From an uncultured Anaeroplasmataceae bacterium (GTDB taxonomy: Bacteria > Bacillota_I > Bacilli_A > Acholeplasmatales > Anaeroplasmataceae), in the NCBI GenBank assembly GCA_934229785.1, contig CAKQEA010000014.1:1-48282 (forward strand): DNA of 48,282 bases. The letters run 5' to 3'. A model generated the notes under the pieces. That model was not told the DNA's origin, made no database searches, and saw only the letters and a list, made by a program, of their open reading frames with translations. The translations under genes were made by a program, and so were the position numbers. Every line of letters begins with the position of its first letter. Within the stretch, counting starts at the first letter, position 1. Shown here in pieces: positions 33,244 through 41,519 of the stretch.

Positions 33244-36168
33244 ATGGCAAAGAAAAAGGGAAAATACGATGTCGTTTCGATGTATGAGAGTATAATTCCA
33301 CCTCATATGAGCGATAAAGAACCAAGTCAAAAGATTATTAAGCTTGGAAAGAAAATTACAGATGTTATGGAACATAAGCTATTTGGTGTTAAGGTTGAAG
33401 ATCCTGAATATTGGGGACTTGCTGAAATTTTAACTGAGGATATGGCTGATGTTGGTTTATCAATGAAGTTAAGAACACCCTATACATTTGATGAAATGTG
33501 TAAACTAAATCCAGATAAAGCTAAGGATAAAGAAAAATTCCGTAAATTACTTGATGATATGCTTTATGTTGGTTTATTAGAATTTGATTATGGTAATCAC
33601 TATGATCATAATGGTAGATGTGCAAAGCAAACAGAAAAAAGATATATTTTAGCTATGTTTGTTCCGGGATCTGCAGAAATGTTTAATATGGAGGAAACTC
33701 CTGATTGCGTAAATCGTAGAATTATTGAACATCCAGCGGTTGCTTCATTTTTTGAAAGAATGACATATTTGCCTTTGGCTGGTGTTACTCAAATGGTTCC
33801 TCCTGGAGGCTCTGGAGTAGGTATGCATGTTATACCAGTTGAGTCTGCAATCTCAATGGAAAATGAATCAGTAGATTTAGAGCATTTATCTTATTGGTTA
33901 AAGAAATATAAGGATAAGATTGGTGTAGGTCAATGTTCATGTCGTGCATCTCGTCAAGCTTTAGGTGAAGGCTGTGGAGATGATAACTATGGTTGGTGTA
34001 TTGGTGTTGGTGATTTTGCTGATTATTGTCGTGAAACAGGTAAAGGTCATGATATTACCTATGACGAAGCTATGGCTATTTTAAAGAAGGCAGAGGAGAA
34101 TGGCTTCGTTCATCAGATTACTAACATTGATGGAGAAAATAAGATTTTTGGTATTTGTAATTGTAATATTAATATTTGTAATGCTTTAAGAACAAGTCAA
34201 TTATTTAATACTCCAAATTTATCAAGAAGTGCATATACAGCTAAGGTTGATCCTAAAAATTGTGTTGCATGTGGAAGATGTGTTGAATATTGTCCAGCTG
34301 GTGCGGTCAAGCTAGGCCAAAAGCTTTGTACAAAGCAAGGACAAATAGTTTATCCTCGTCATGAATTACCAGATCATAAGGTTTGGGGTACTGATAAGTG
34401 GGATCCAGATTATAGAGATAACAATAGAAAGAATTGTTATGATAGTGGAACTGCTCCTTGTAAAACAAATTGTCCAGCTCATATAGCAGTTCAAGGTTAT
34501 ATTAAAATGGCTTCTCAGGGAAGATATAAGGAAGCATTAGCCTTAATTAAAAAGAATAACCCATTCCCAGCAATTTGTGGACGTGTATGCTATCATCCAT
34601 GTGAGGATGCATGTACACGTGGTACAATTGATAAAGCTGTTTCAATTGATGCGATTAAGAAATTTATCGCTGATCAGGATTTAAATAGTGAATCAAGATA
34701 TATTCCTGAGGTTGTTATGCCTGTATCTCCTGCAAGACAGGTTCCTTTAACACAGTGGAGCCAAAAAATTGCTATTATTGGTGCTGGTCCAGCAGGTTTA
34801 ACCTGTGCTTATTTCTTAGCACTTAAAGGATATAAGCCAACAGTATTTGAAAAAAATAAACGTCCTGGTGGAATGATGGTATATGGTATTCCTTCATTTA
34901 AACTAGAGAAGGATGTTGTTGATGCAGAAATTGATGTTATCAAGGCATTAGGCGTTGAAATTAAGTGTGGCATTGAGGTTGGTAAGGATGTCACAATTGA
35001 GGAATTAAGAAATGAAGGCTATAAGGCTTTCTATGTGGCAATTGGTTGTCAGGGTGGAAAGCTTCCTGGTATTAAGGGAGAGGATGCAGTAGGTGTTGAA
35101 ATTGCTGTTGACTTCTTACATAATGCCATTGAAGATGAAACAAGAGAACTTGATGGTGATGTTGTAGTTATCGGTGGTGGTAACGTTGCGATTGATGTTG
35201 CTAGAACTGCTCATCGTTTTAAGGCTAATAAGGTTTCTATGTTCTGCTTAGAGGCCAAAGATAGTATGCTTGCTTCTAATGATGGTATTGAAGAAATTTT
35301 AGCTGAGGATATTTCTTTGAATAATTCTTGGGGTCCAAAAGAAATCTTAAAGGATGAAAATGGCAATGTTAAGGGAGTTGTATTTAAAAAATGTTTACGT
35401 ACAATTGATCCAAAAACAAAGAAATTCTCTCCAATTTATGATGAAAATGAAACTATGACTGTTGAATGTAAGCATGTCATTTGTGCAATAGGACAAACAA
35501 TTAATTGGGGTGAATTATTAAAGGGCACTAAGGTTGAATTCTGGCATGGCAATTACCCTGTAGCTGATAAATTAACATTCCAAACTGCTGAACCTGATAT
35601 CTTCGTTGGTGGAGATGTATATACAGGACCTAAGTTTGTAATTAATGCCGTAGCAGAAGGAAAAGAGGCAGCAATTTCTATTCATAGATTTGTTCAGCCA
35701 AATACATCATTAACAATTGGTAGAAACAAAAATGACTTTATTGAATTAGATAAAACAAATATTGTTATTGAATCTTATGATAATTGTAAACGTCAGGAAG
35801 CTGGCATGAAGAGTGATGATTACCATAATTCATTCCGTGATATGCATAACACATTAACTGAAGAACAAATTAAGAAGGAAACAGCTCGTTGCTTAGGCTG
35901 TGGTGCTTCAGTTGTTGATCCTAATAAGTGTATTGGTTGTGGTGTTTGTACTACAAAATGTGAGTTTGATGCAATTCATTTAGTTCGTGATCATCCTGAG
36001 TGTACAAAAATGGTTGTTGCTGAGGATAAGTTTAAGCATATTTTACCATATCAGGCAAAGCGTGCTGTAAAAATTGTATTTAATAAAAAATCAAAGGAAG
36101 AAAAAGAATACAATAAGGAATACAAGGCTTATCAAAAAAAGGTTGAAAAGGCTAAAAAGGAAGCTTAA
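33244..36168 (+). CDS. Multidomain FeS flavoprotein, GltD-like NAD(P)H oxidoreductase fused to a cysteine-rich domain
   Basis: A 974-residue cytoplasmic protein. Residues 1-335 form a cysteine-rich domain with C231-x-C233-R, C244, C252 and C305-x-C307-x4-C312, similar in pattern to uncharacterised anaerobe 4Fe-4S proteins. A 4Fe-4S motif follows (C340, C343, C346, C350). A GltD-type N-terminal FeS region has C398, C406, C410, C445, C449, C453 and C457. The FAD Rossmann motif GAGPAGL lies at 513-519, a second nucleotide motif VVIGGGNVAID at 641-651, and a C-terminal ferredoxin pair (CIGCGVCTTKC) near 920-935. It would pass electrons between NAD(P)H, FAD and several clusters. Placed between hypB and hypA with gaps of 4 and 2 bases, it may be or serve a nickel enzyme; that is inference. 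The exact reaction is unknown. Confidence 0.85.
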   Translation: MAKKKGKYDVVSMYESIIPPHMSDKEPSQKIIKLGKKITDVMEHKLFGVKVEDPEYWGLAEILTEDMADVGLSMKLRTPYTFDEMCKLNPDKAKDKEKFRKLLDDMLYVGLLEFDYGNHYDHNGRCAKQTEKRYILAMFVPGSAEMFNMEETPDCVNRRIIEHPAVASFFERMTYLPLAGVTQMVPPGGSGVGMHVIPVESAISMENESVDLEHLSYWLKKYKDKIGVGQCSCRASRQALGEGCGDDNYGWCIGVGDFADYCRETGKGHDITYDEAMAILKKAEENGFVHQITNIDGENKIFGICNCNINICNALRTSQLFNTPNLSRSAYTAKVDPKNCVACGRCVEYCPAGAVKLGQKLCTKQGQIVYPRHELPDHKVWGTDKWDPDYRDNNRKNCYDSGTAPCKTNCPAHIAVQGYIKMASQGRYKEALALIKKNNPFPAICGRVCYHPCEDACTRGTIDKAVSIDAIKKFIADQDLNSESRYIPEVVMPVSPARQVPLTQWSQKIAIIGAGPAGLTCAYFLALKGYKPTVFEKNKRPGGMMVYGIPSFKLEKDVVDAEIDVIKALGVEIKCGIEVGKDVTIEELRNEGYKAFYVAIGCQGGKLPGIKGEDAVGVEIAVDFLHNAIEDETRELDGDVVVIGGGNVAIDVARTAHRFKANKVSMFCLEAKDSMLASNDGIEEILAEDISLNNSWGPKEILKDENGNVKGVVFKKCLRTIDPKTKKFSPIYDENETMTVECKHVICAIGQTINWGELLKGTKVEFWHGNYPVADKLTFQTAEPDIFVGGDVYTGPKFVINAVAEGKEAAISIHRFVQPNTSLTIGRNKNDFIELDKTNIVIESYDNCKRQEAGMKSDDYHNSFRDMHNTLTEEQIKKETARCLGCGASVVDPNKCIGCGVCTTKCEFDAIHLVRDHPECTKMVVAEDKFKHILPYQAKRAVKIVFNKKSKEEKEYNKEYKAYQKKVEKAKKEA

Positions 36169-36170
36169 TA

Positions 36171-36518
36171 ATGCATGAATTAGGTGTTGTTTTCCATATC
36201 ATTAAAAAGGTAGATAAGGTTGCAGAGGAAAATAATGTTGAACATGTTAATTCAGTAACCCTTGAAATTGGTGAGGTATCTATGATTGTACCATCTTATT
36301 TTGAGGATTGTTGGAAATGGGCTGTTGATAATAGAAGTCAAAGAATGAAGGGCTGTAAGCTTATAATTAATACAATTCATGCTATAACAAGATGTGAGGA
36401 TTGTAATAAGGAATACGATACAGTTGCTCATGGAAAAACATGTCCATACTGTGGCAGTGGTAATACCTACTTAGTTACTGGTAATGAGGTTATGATTAAA
36501 GAGATAGAGGTTTACTAA
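36171..36518 (+). CDS. hypA: Nickel-delivery metallochaperone HypA
   Basis: A 115-residue partner of HypB. The N-terminal Ni2+ site MHE (His2) and the structural zinc motif C-x2-C...C-x2-C (CEDC, CPYC) are intact. The start ATG 36171 directly follows the stop of the flavoprotein and yields the required His2. It is the last gene of the operon, with a terminator behind it. In families with urease or [NiFe]-hydrogenase it delivers nickel; neither target is in this window. Confidence 0.92.
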   Translation: MHELGVVFHIIKKVDKVAEENNVEHVNSVTLEIGEVSMIVPSYFEDCWKWAVDNRSQRMKGCKLIINTIHAITRCEDCNKEYDTVAHGKTCPYCGSGNTYLVTGNEVMIKEIEVY

Positions 36519-36537
36519 TTCAAACTTTTATTATATT

Positions 36538-36568
36538 AAAGGGATTGGTTTAAATGCCAATCCTTTTT
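36538..36568 (+). terminator. Terminator of the hyp operon
   Basis: GGATTGG (36542-36548) pairs with CCAATCC (36557-36563), followed by TTTTT. Confidence 0.85.
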
Positions 36569-36819
36569 GTCTTAGTTTAAAAAAATAATGCATTTTGATA
36601 GCTATTCTCATATTTGCACCATTTCGTTTAACTAAATTGTTATTCTATTTAACACAGTGCTTACTTTTGAAATTAACATTTTGTCTATCAAAAATAGTAG
36701 CTATACCTGTGTACATGTAATTATTTAATAAAATTATGAACTTTTGCTGAATGTTTTTTATGTTATATTGAACTATATTCGATAAAAATAAAGTGTACTT
36801 TAGAAAACTCGGTGATAAA
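36569..36819. other. Spacer, no gene recognised
   Basis: AT-rich sequence with a loose inverted pair TTTTGATAG (near 36594) and CTATCAAAA (near 36685). I see no open frame or clear RNA. It begins the accessory stretch that runs to about 39.1 kb. Confidence 0.4.
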
Positions 36820-36951
36820 ATGAAATATATAACAAGACAAATGGAAAATATAATAGCAAGATTAACAAAATAATATCCAGTAATTATGGCTTGTGGACAA
36901 AGACAAACATGAAAGTCGTCTACATATGGGAATGAAAAAAACTAGATAATG
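36820..36951 (+). pseudogene. N-terminal remnant of an AAA-type (DUF4143-like) ATPase
   Basis: From ATG 36820 the frame reads KYITRQMENIIARLTK, stop, YPVIMACGQRQT, stop, KSS. This fits the start of the DUF4143 ATPase family, where a helix is followed by a strand and a P-loop of the type GPRQVGKST. The two in-frame stops (TAA after LTK, TGA at the P-loop Gly) and the lack of any downstream part mark it as dead. A terminator (36948-36984) follows. Confidence 0.6.
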
Positions 36952-36984
36952 AAGCCATTTTTTAGTAGTGAGGCTTCATTTTTT
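36948..36984 (+). terminator. Terminator behind the ATPase remnant
   Basis: AATGAAGCC (36948-36956) pairs with GGCTTCATT (36972-36980), then TTTT. Confidence 0.75.
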
Positions 36985-37062
36985 GTGTCTAAAATGCCCT
37001 TTTAGATAAGACTAATACACCTTTTTTAAGCAAAAATATCCTATTTTTTACTTGTCGACGAC

Positions 37063-37200
37063 TTATCTATATAACCTACTATTAAAAAACTTATTAATTA
37101 ATGCTTTAGTTATATAATTGCCAAAAAATTTAGCTAGAAATAAAACATAAAATAGTGCGATTAATGGGGCGAAAAGTAAATTAGCCCCGATGCTCGTGGG
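37063..37200 (-). pseudogene. C-terminal remnant of a polytopic membrane protein
   Basis: On the minus strand from about 37200 to the stop at 37063-37065 runs an uninterrupted frame (TSIGANLLFAPLIALFYVL, FLAKFFGNYITKALINKFF, NSRLYR, stop). It has the look of the last membrane helix and tail of a transporter. It has no start and is cut exactly where the divergent AbiEi gene begins. The GGGGC/GCCCC dyad at 37166-37188 lies within it. Family not recognised. Confidence 0.45.
37166..37188 (+). repeat. GGGGC/GCCCC inverted repeat ahead of the AbiE pair
   Basis: GGGGC (37166-37170) and GCCCC (37184-37188) can form a stem about 20 bp before the AbiEi start. AbiEi antitoxins repress by binding inverted repeats upstream, so this is a candidate operator, although it also falls in the minus-strand remnant. 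Confidence 0.35.
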
Positions 37201-37208
37201 TGATTGAT

Positions 37209-37994
37209 GTGAAAATTGTTGAGATAAAAGAAATTGTAGAACATTTTTCTAAAACGAATATTATCGTTGAATCTGATTTAAAAAAATATATAATTGAAAA
37301 ATATCCAGAAAAAAGTGAAAAACTATATCGTTATTATCTATCTGATTTATATAAAAACAAAATTTTTTATAGATATGATGTTGGAAAGCTAAAACAATGT
37401 AAAGATAGAGTTCAGTTTACTTTCTCTTACTTGGCTGATAATGACATAAGAAAAGTATTAGAATGCATAAATCCATCTATATTTATTTCGTATTGGCAAT
37501 TAAATGATTTGAATAAATTTATGTCTTTGCAGTCATTTAGTAATATAAAGTTTATTGAAAAATACTCTTATGCCACTGAGATTGTGGTTGATAATCTTTT
37601 AAGCATTAACAAGAAAGTGGTTTTAGAAAAGGATTATAATACTTTTATTAAGTATAATTCTAATGAAGAAATATTTGTTGTAAGAGTTATTAATGATGAA
37701 TCTCCAATTATTAGACAGAGATGTTCAAGAACTAGAGCCATAGGAAATGAATCTTCATATATTGTACAACCTAAAATTGAAAAAATTTTTGTTGATATAA
37801 TAGTTGATGATTTTTTTAATACGATTTTATCGGGTGAAATACCACCAATATTAATTGAATTATTAAAAAAGTATCAAATAAATATGTCTACTATAAAGAG
37901 ATATGCAACAAAAAGACATAATTGGAAGTTGGTTAAAGATGCTATTGAGTCATTAAATTTTAATATAGAAGAAGGAGAATTCCAGTTGTATTAG
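37209..37994 (+). CDS. AbiEi-type antitoxin/transcriptional regulator
   Basis: A 261-residue protein resembling AbiEi-like antitoxins: an N-terminal winged helix-turn-helix (IKEIVEHFSKTNIIVESDLKK onward, about 5-60) and a longer C-terminal domain with KRYATKRHNWKLV near the end. The call leans on the following gene, whose nucleotidyltransferase motif is clear. The start is GTG 37209, five bases after GGGTGAT; a GTG at 37200 overlaps that site. The antitoxin of this type IV system normally represses the operon and counteracts AbiEii. It begins exactly where an older minus-strand gene is truncated, suggesting an inserted module. Confidence 0.72.
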   Translation: MKIVEIKEIVEHFSKTNIIVESDLKKYIIEKYPEKSEKLYRYYLSDLYKNKIFYRYDVGKLKQCKDRVQFTFSYLADNDIRKVLECINPSIFISYWQLNDLNKFMSLQSFSNIKFIEKYSYATEIVVDNLLSINKKVVLEKDYNTFIKYNSNEEIFVVRVINDESPIIRQRCSRTRAIGNESSYIVQPKIEKIFVDIIVDDFFNTILSGEIPPILIELLKKYQINMSTIKRYATKRHNWKLVKDAIESLNFNIEEGEFQLY

Positions 37995-39046
37995 AAAATT
38001 GTTTTACAGATGAATTTATTTCATCTAGAGCAGGAAATAATATAGATAAAAAGAAAGTATATGAAAAAGTTGTTTATGCATTTTATTTATTAGAAAAAAT
38101 AGCAGATCTTAATTATGATTTTGTATTTAAAGGTGGTACATCATTAATGCTACTATTAAATACTTTTAATAGATTTAGTGTTGATATTGATATATTAATG
38201 AAACCCAAAGAACAAGATGGAATATGCAATGATGTATTTAGTTTAAAAGATGATAAATTTATAAATATTGAAGAGGATAAAAGAAAACCAATAGATATTG
38301 TAAAAAGACATTTTAAGTTTTATTTTAAATCTATTTACGAACCAAATGATGAAAAAGAAAATCCATATATTTTACTAGATATCGTATTTGATGAAATGGA
38401 ATATGTTGGGTTAACTAAGCATAAAATAAATAGTCATTTTGTTGAAACTGATAACCCATATTTAGAAGTAAATATTCCTAGTATTGATGAAATGCTAGGT
38501 GATAAACTTACTGCATTTGCACCAAAAACCATCGGTATATTATATACAAGACCTAATCAAATTAGGTCAAAACATGTAGAAATAATTAAACAATTATATG
38601 ATGTTGCAAAATTATTTGATAACATGAACGATATAAGCTTGGTAAAAGAAACATACATAAAGGTTGCAAATGTGCAAATCAAAAATAGAAATTTATCTTT
38701 AAATTATGATGATACGCTAAAAGACTCCATAGAAGCATGTAAATTGATTATTACTCAAAATAGAAAAGAAAATGATAATGAGAATTATGCTATTCTAAAA
38801 AAAGGTTATGAAGGATTTAAACATTATACTGTAAATGATTTTAGGTTTCAAGAATTAATAACTAATGCTGTTAAAGTTTATATATTATCGATATCCATTT
38901 TATATGATGACGAATTTGATGAAATGGACAAACCAATTAATACATTTATAGGTAGAGATTGGAAATATATACGTCAAAATGTAGGCATAGAGCTATATGA
39001 GACTTTATTAAAAGCCTGTTTGATTGAAAATAAACATTCTAATTAA
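37985..39046 (+). CDS. AbiEii-type nucleotidyltransferase toxin (5' end uncertain)
   Basis: A protein of about 350 residues with the AbiEii/DNA polymerase beta-like motif FKGGTSL...RFSVDIDI (motif I, GG-Asp-x-Asp), followed by LGDKLTAF and KHVEIIKQLYDVAKLF, the further family blocks. Toxins of this kind add nucleotides to tRNA or otherwise block growth. The frame is open back to 37964 and the homologous N terminus (LENCFTDEFI) begins near 37991, but no ATG, GTG or TTG is in frame before ATG 38147, which would remove the catalytic GG motif. A ribosome site GAAGGAG lies at 37971-37977, so a non-standard start (GTT 37985 or GTA 37988), a lost start codon, or coupling from the AbiEi stop are the options. 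Confidence 0.7.
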   Translation, partial: VVLENCFTDEFISSRAGNNIDKKKVYEKVVYAFYLLEKIADLNYDFVFKGGTSLMLLLNTFNRFSVDIDILMKPKEQDGICNDVFSLKDDKFINIEEDKRKPIDIVKRHFKFYFKSIYEPNDEKENPYILLDIVFDEMEYVGLTKHKINSHFVETDNPYLEVNIPSIDEMLGDKLTAFAPKTIGILYTRPNQIRSKHVEIIKQLYDVAKLFDNMNDISLVKETYIKVANVQIKNRNLSLNYDDTLKDSIEACKLIITQNRKENDNENYAILKKGYEGFKHYTVNDFRFQELITNAVKVYILSISILYDDEFDEMDKPINTFIGRDWKYIRQNVGIELYETLLKACLIENKHSN

Positions 39047-39140
39047 AATTAAAATAAATTATTAGGATATATTAAAATAAATAGATTGCTTCTACATCAT
39101 GACTAATAATGGAATAACAACTTTCTGTTGCTGTAGATAG

Positions 39141-39168
39141 AAAAAAACAAGCCATTATTAGGCTTGTT
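39141..39168 (-). terminator. Terminator of the MATE gene
   Basis: On the minus strand ACAAGCC and GGCTTGT (39167-39161, 39153-39147) form a stem before seven T residues. The gene's stop codon lies in the loop. Confidence 0.8.
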
Positions 39169-40507
39169 CAACTATAGCTTTTTTAAGTTTCTTGTAAACT
39201 AAGAAATAGAAGCTTATAGATAATATCATTGAAATTGTCCAGCCTATTGGCCATGCAAACCAAATACCATTAGTACCAAAGGGCTTTGAAAGAATGAAGG
39301 CAAGAGCAACTCTTAGTATTAAATCTGTAAATGTTGCGATCATGAAATATAGCATATTTGATGTTCCTCTTAATATTCCATCGGCAACTAATTTAGAAGC
39401 TACTATGATATAGAATGGACTTACTATTCTTAAAAACATTATTCCAACATTTAAAGCTTCAGTACTTGTTGAATCCATAAATAGATATAGTAGATATTTA
39501 CTAATTGTTAGGTATAGTATTATAAAAGGAATACATAAGATTATTACCATTTTTAATCCTGCAAAAAATCCTTCATGAATTCTTTTTAGTTTACCGCTAC
39601 CTAGATTTTGGGCAGTATAATTTGAAATACCATTTCCAACTGTTGTTAGTGATGTAATCATTAAGTTATTTAGCTTTACTGCTGCACTATAACCAGCAAT
39701 TGCTGAAGAACCAAATGTGTTTATTACGCTTTGAATGAAGATGTTACCGATTGAAATGAAGCTTTGCTGCATTGTTGAAGGGATTGCGATTATTGACATT
39801 TCCTTTAATAATGGGAATGAAAATACTTTTACTTTTTCATTATCATTAGGTAATTTTTTAATTCTTTTAATGACAATTATGAAGGCTAATACTGCACTAA
39901 CAGCTTGACAAATAAATGTTGCCCAAGCGATACCTGCTATGCCCATTTTAAAGGCTGCAACAAATAAAATATCAGCAAATATGTTTGAAATTGATGAAAT
40001 TGCAAGGAAAATAAATGGTGTTTTAGAATCACCAAGTGCTGAGAATATTCCTGTTGATACGTTGTAGATAAATACAAATATTAATCCATATATATAAATG
40101 TCAAGATATAATGCTGAATCATTTATAATATTATCTGGAGTGTGTATTATTTTTAATAATGGTTTTGTAAATATTAATCCTAAGATTGTTAATAATACAC
40201 AAAGAATTATAGTTGAAATAATTGCTGTATAGATGCAGCTTTTAACATCACTATATCTTTTTTCACCATATAGTCTTGATGAGATGACTGAACAACCAAT
40301 GTTACAGCCAAAGGCAAATGCAAGAAATATTAATGTTATTTCATAACCATTTCCTACTGCTGCAAGCGCATCCTCACCAATGAACTTACCTGCGACTAAG
40401 CTATCAGCTAAATTGTATAGCTGTTGAAAAATAATACTTCCAAATAAAGGAAGACAAAATAGCCATAAAACCTTTGATGGCTTACCTACTGTTAAATCAT
40501 GTTCCAT
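39158..40507 (-). CDS. MATE-family efflux transporter
   Basis: A 449-residue Na+- or H+-coupled multidrug/toxin extrusion transporter of the DinF/NorM-related branch, with twelve predicted helices. Typical features are the start MEHDLTVGKPSKVLWLFCLP, the NLADSLVAGKFIGEDALAA block after helix 1, and ALGDSKTPFIF in the middle. Minus-strand ATG 40507 follows GAGGT. It is divergent from a LysR regulator 93 bp away, which probably controls it. Substrate unknown. Confidence 0.88.
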   Translation of the reverse strand: MEHDLTVGKPSKVLWLFCLPLFGSIIFQQLYNLADSLVAGKFIGEDALAAVGNGYEITLIFLAFAFGCNIGCSVISSRLYGEKRYSDVKSCIYTAIISTIILCVLLTILGLIFTKPLLKIIHTPDNIINDSALYLDIYIYGLIFVFIYNVSTGIFSALGDSKTPFIFLAISSISNIFADILFVAAFKMGIAGIAWATFICQAVSAVLAFIIVIKRIKKLPNDNEKVKVFSFPLLKEMSIIAIPSTMQQSFISIGNIFIQSVINTFGSSAIAGYSAAVKLNNLMITSLTTVGNGISNYTAQNLGSGKLKRIHEGFFAGLKMVIILCIPFIILYLTISKYLLYLFMDSTSTEALNVGIMFLRIVSPFYIIVASKLVADGILRGTSNMLYFMIATFTDLILRVALAFILSKPFGTNGIWFAWPIGWTISMILSISFYFLVYKKLKKAIVEQA

Positions 40508-40535
40508 ATTCTTACCTCTTTCTTAAAGAAGTATA

Positions 40536-40548
40536 GCATTGAAATTGC
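40536..40548. promoter_or_regulatory. Candidate LysR-type box between MATE and lysR
   Basis: GCATTGAAATTGC is an imperfect dyad overlapping the lysR -35 box and lying just upstream of the MATE -10 (TATACT on the minus strand, 40535-40530). Confidence 0.35.
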
Positions 40549-40567
40549 ATAAATAAAAATATATAAT
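40539..40567 (+). promoter_or_regulatory. Promoter of the LysR gene
   Basis: TTGAAA (40539-40544), 17-bp spacer, TATAAT (40562-40567). Confidence 0.6.
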
Positions 40568-40600
40568 ATTGATGAAAATGATAACGGATGGTTATGAATT

Positions 40601-41428
40601 ATGGAGCTTACACAATTATATTATTTTTATAAGGTTGCTAAACTTGAGCATATTACTAAGGCTAGCATTGAAATTAATATAGCCCAACCAGCATTAACTA
40701 AATCAATACATAAGCTTGAGGAGGAGCTTGGTGTTACTTTGTTTTCTCATTGTGGTAGAAATATTAAATTAACGTCTTGGGGAAAATGGCTATATGAAAA
40801 GATAAATGATCCTTTAAATTCTATTTTGAATTTAAAAAATGAAATTAATATTTTAAAAAATAATAAGCATATAAAAATAGGTGCCTTGGCTGCGTCGACA
40901 TTTGTTACAAATGCCATTATAGAGTTTAGAAAAATAAATCCTGATGTAACATTTACTGTTTTACAAAATAATGAAACAGATTGTGATATTTTAGTTGAAA
41001 GCTCTAATTGTGGTTATTTTGAAAATATTTATGTTGGTAGTGGAAATCATTACAAAAATATAATTAAAAAATCAAGTGATTTAAAAAATATTCCAATTAT
41101 TACTTTTACTCACTTTAAGGAATTAAGAGATACTATTGATCAATTTTTTAATGAAATTAAAATTGAACCTAATATTGCTTTTGAGTGTGATAATCTAAAT
41201 TTGTTGCATGAGCTTATTTTAAACGATAATGGTATTGGCTTTATTCCTGAATTTACCTCAGGTGATATATATAAGGATTTAAATTTAACAAAGCTTAGTG
41301 ATTATAATTTAAGTAGATACATTAAGGTAACTAAGAATCCTTATGGTTTAAATAATGGTGAAGTGGTAAATGAGTTTTTTAAATATTTAAATAAATGCTT
41401 TGAAAGTAAAAAAATATTAACAGATTAA
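40601..41428 (+). CDS. LysR-family transcriptional regulator
   Basis: A 275-residue regulator: N-terminal winged HTH (LTQLYYFYKVAKLEHITKA, AQPALTKSIHKLEEELG, about 1-62) and a periplasmic-binding-like effector domain. It is somewhat shorter than the usual 290-300 residues, the C-terminal part being trimmed, but no frameshift is seen. ATG 40601. It is divergent from the MATE transporter, the usual arrangement of a LysR activator and its target. The CsoR promoter begins 18 bp behind its stop. Confidence 0.88.
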   Translation: MELTQLYYFYKVAKLEHITKASIEINIAQPALTKSIHKLEEELGVTLFSHCGRNIKLTSWGKWLYEKINDPLNSILNLKNEINILKNNKHIKIGALAASTFVTNAIIEFRKINPDVTFTVLQNNETDCDILVESSNCGYFENIYVGSGNHYKNIIKKSSDLKNIPIITFTHFKELRDTIDQFFNEIKIEPNIAFECDNLNLLHELILNDNGIGFIPEFTSGDIYKDLNLTKLSDYNLSRYIKVTKNPYGLNNGEVVNEFFKYLNKCFESKKILTD

Positions 41429-41445
41429 TTTCTGTTATTTTTAGA

Positions 41446-41474
41446 TTGACATATACCCCTACTGGGTATATAAT
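41446..41474 (+). promoter_or_regulatory. Consensus promoter of the csoR-copA operon
   Basis: A perfect TTGACA (41446-41451) and a perfect TATAAT (41469-41474) are 17 bp apart, the strongest promoter in the window. Confidence 0.9.
41453..41469. promoter_or_regulatory. CsoR operator 1
   Basis: ATACCCCTACTGGGTAT, a GC-tract dyad of the CsoR type, fills the spacer between the -35 and -10 boxes, ideally placed for repression. Confidence 0.75.
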
Positions 41475-41488
41475 TACAAATGTAATTG

Positions 41489-41505
41489 ATACCCTATGGG
41501 GGTAT
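41489..41505. promoter_or_regulatory. CsoR operator 2
   Basis: ATACCCTATGGGGGTAT, the same dyad type as operator 1, 36 bp further on, between the transcription start and the ribosome site. Confidence 0.7.
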
Positions 41506-41519
41506 ATGGAGGTAAAATT

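Noticed and set aside
33244..36168. Glutamate synthase small subunit (GltD)
   Set aside because: The central part is GltD-like, but no GltB is adjacent, and the 335-residue cysteine-rich N-terminal domain, the extra ferredoxin motifs and the hyp context do not fit.
36569..36720. MITE with inverted ends (TTTTGATAG / CTATCAAAA)
   Set aside because: Arms are only nine bases, imperfect beyond that, and no target duplication or second copy was seen.
41496..41519. CsoR start at ATG 41496
   Set aside because: That codon lies inside the second operator and has no ribosome site; ATG 41520 has GGAGGT at the right distance.
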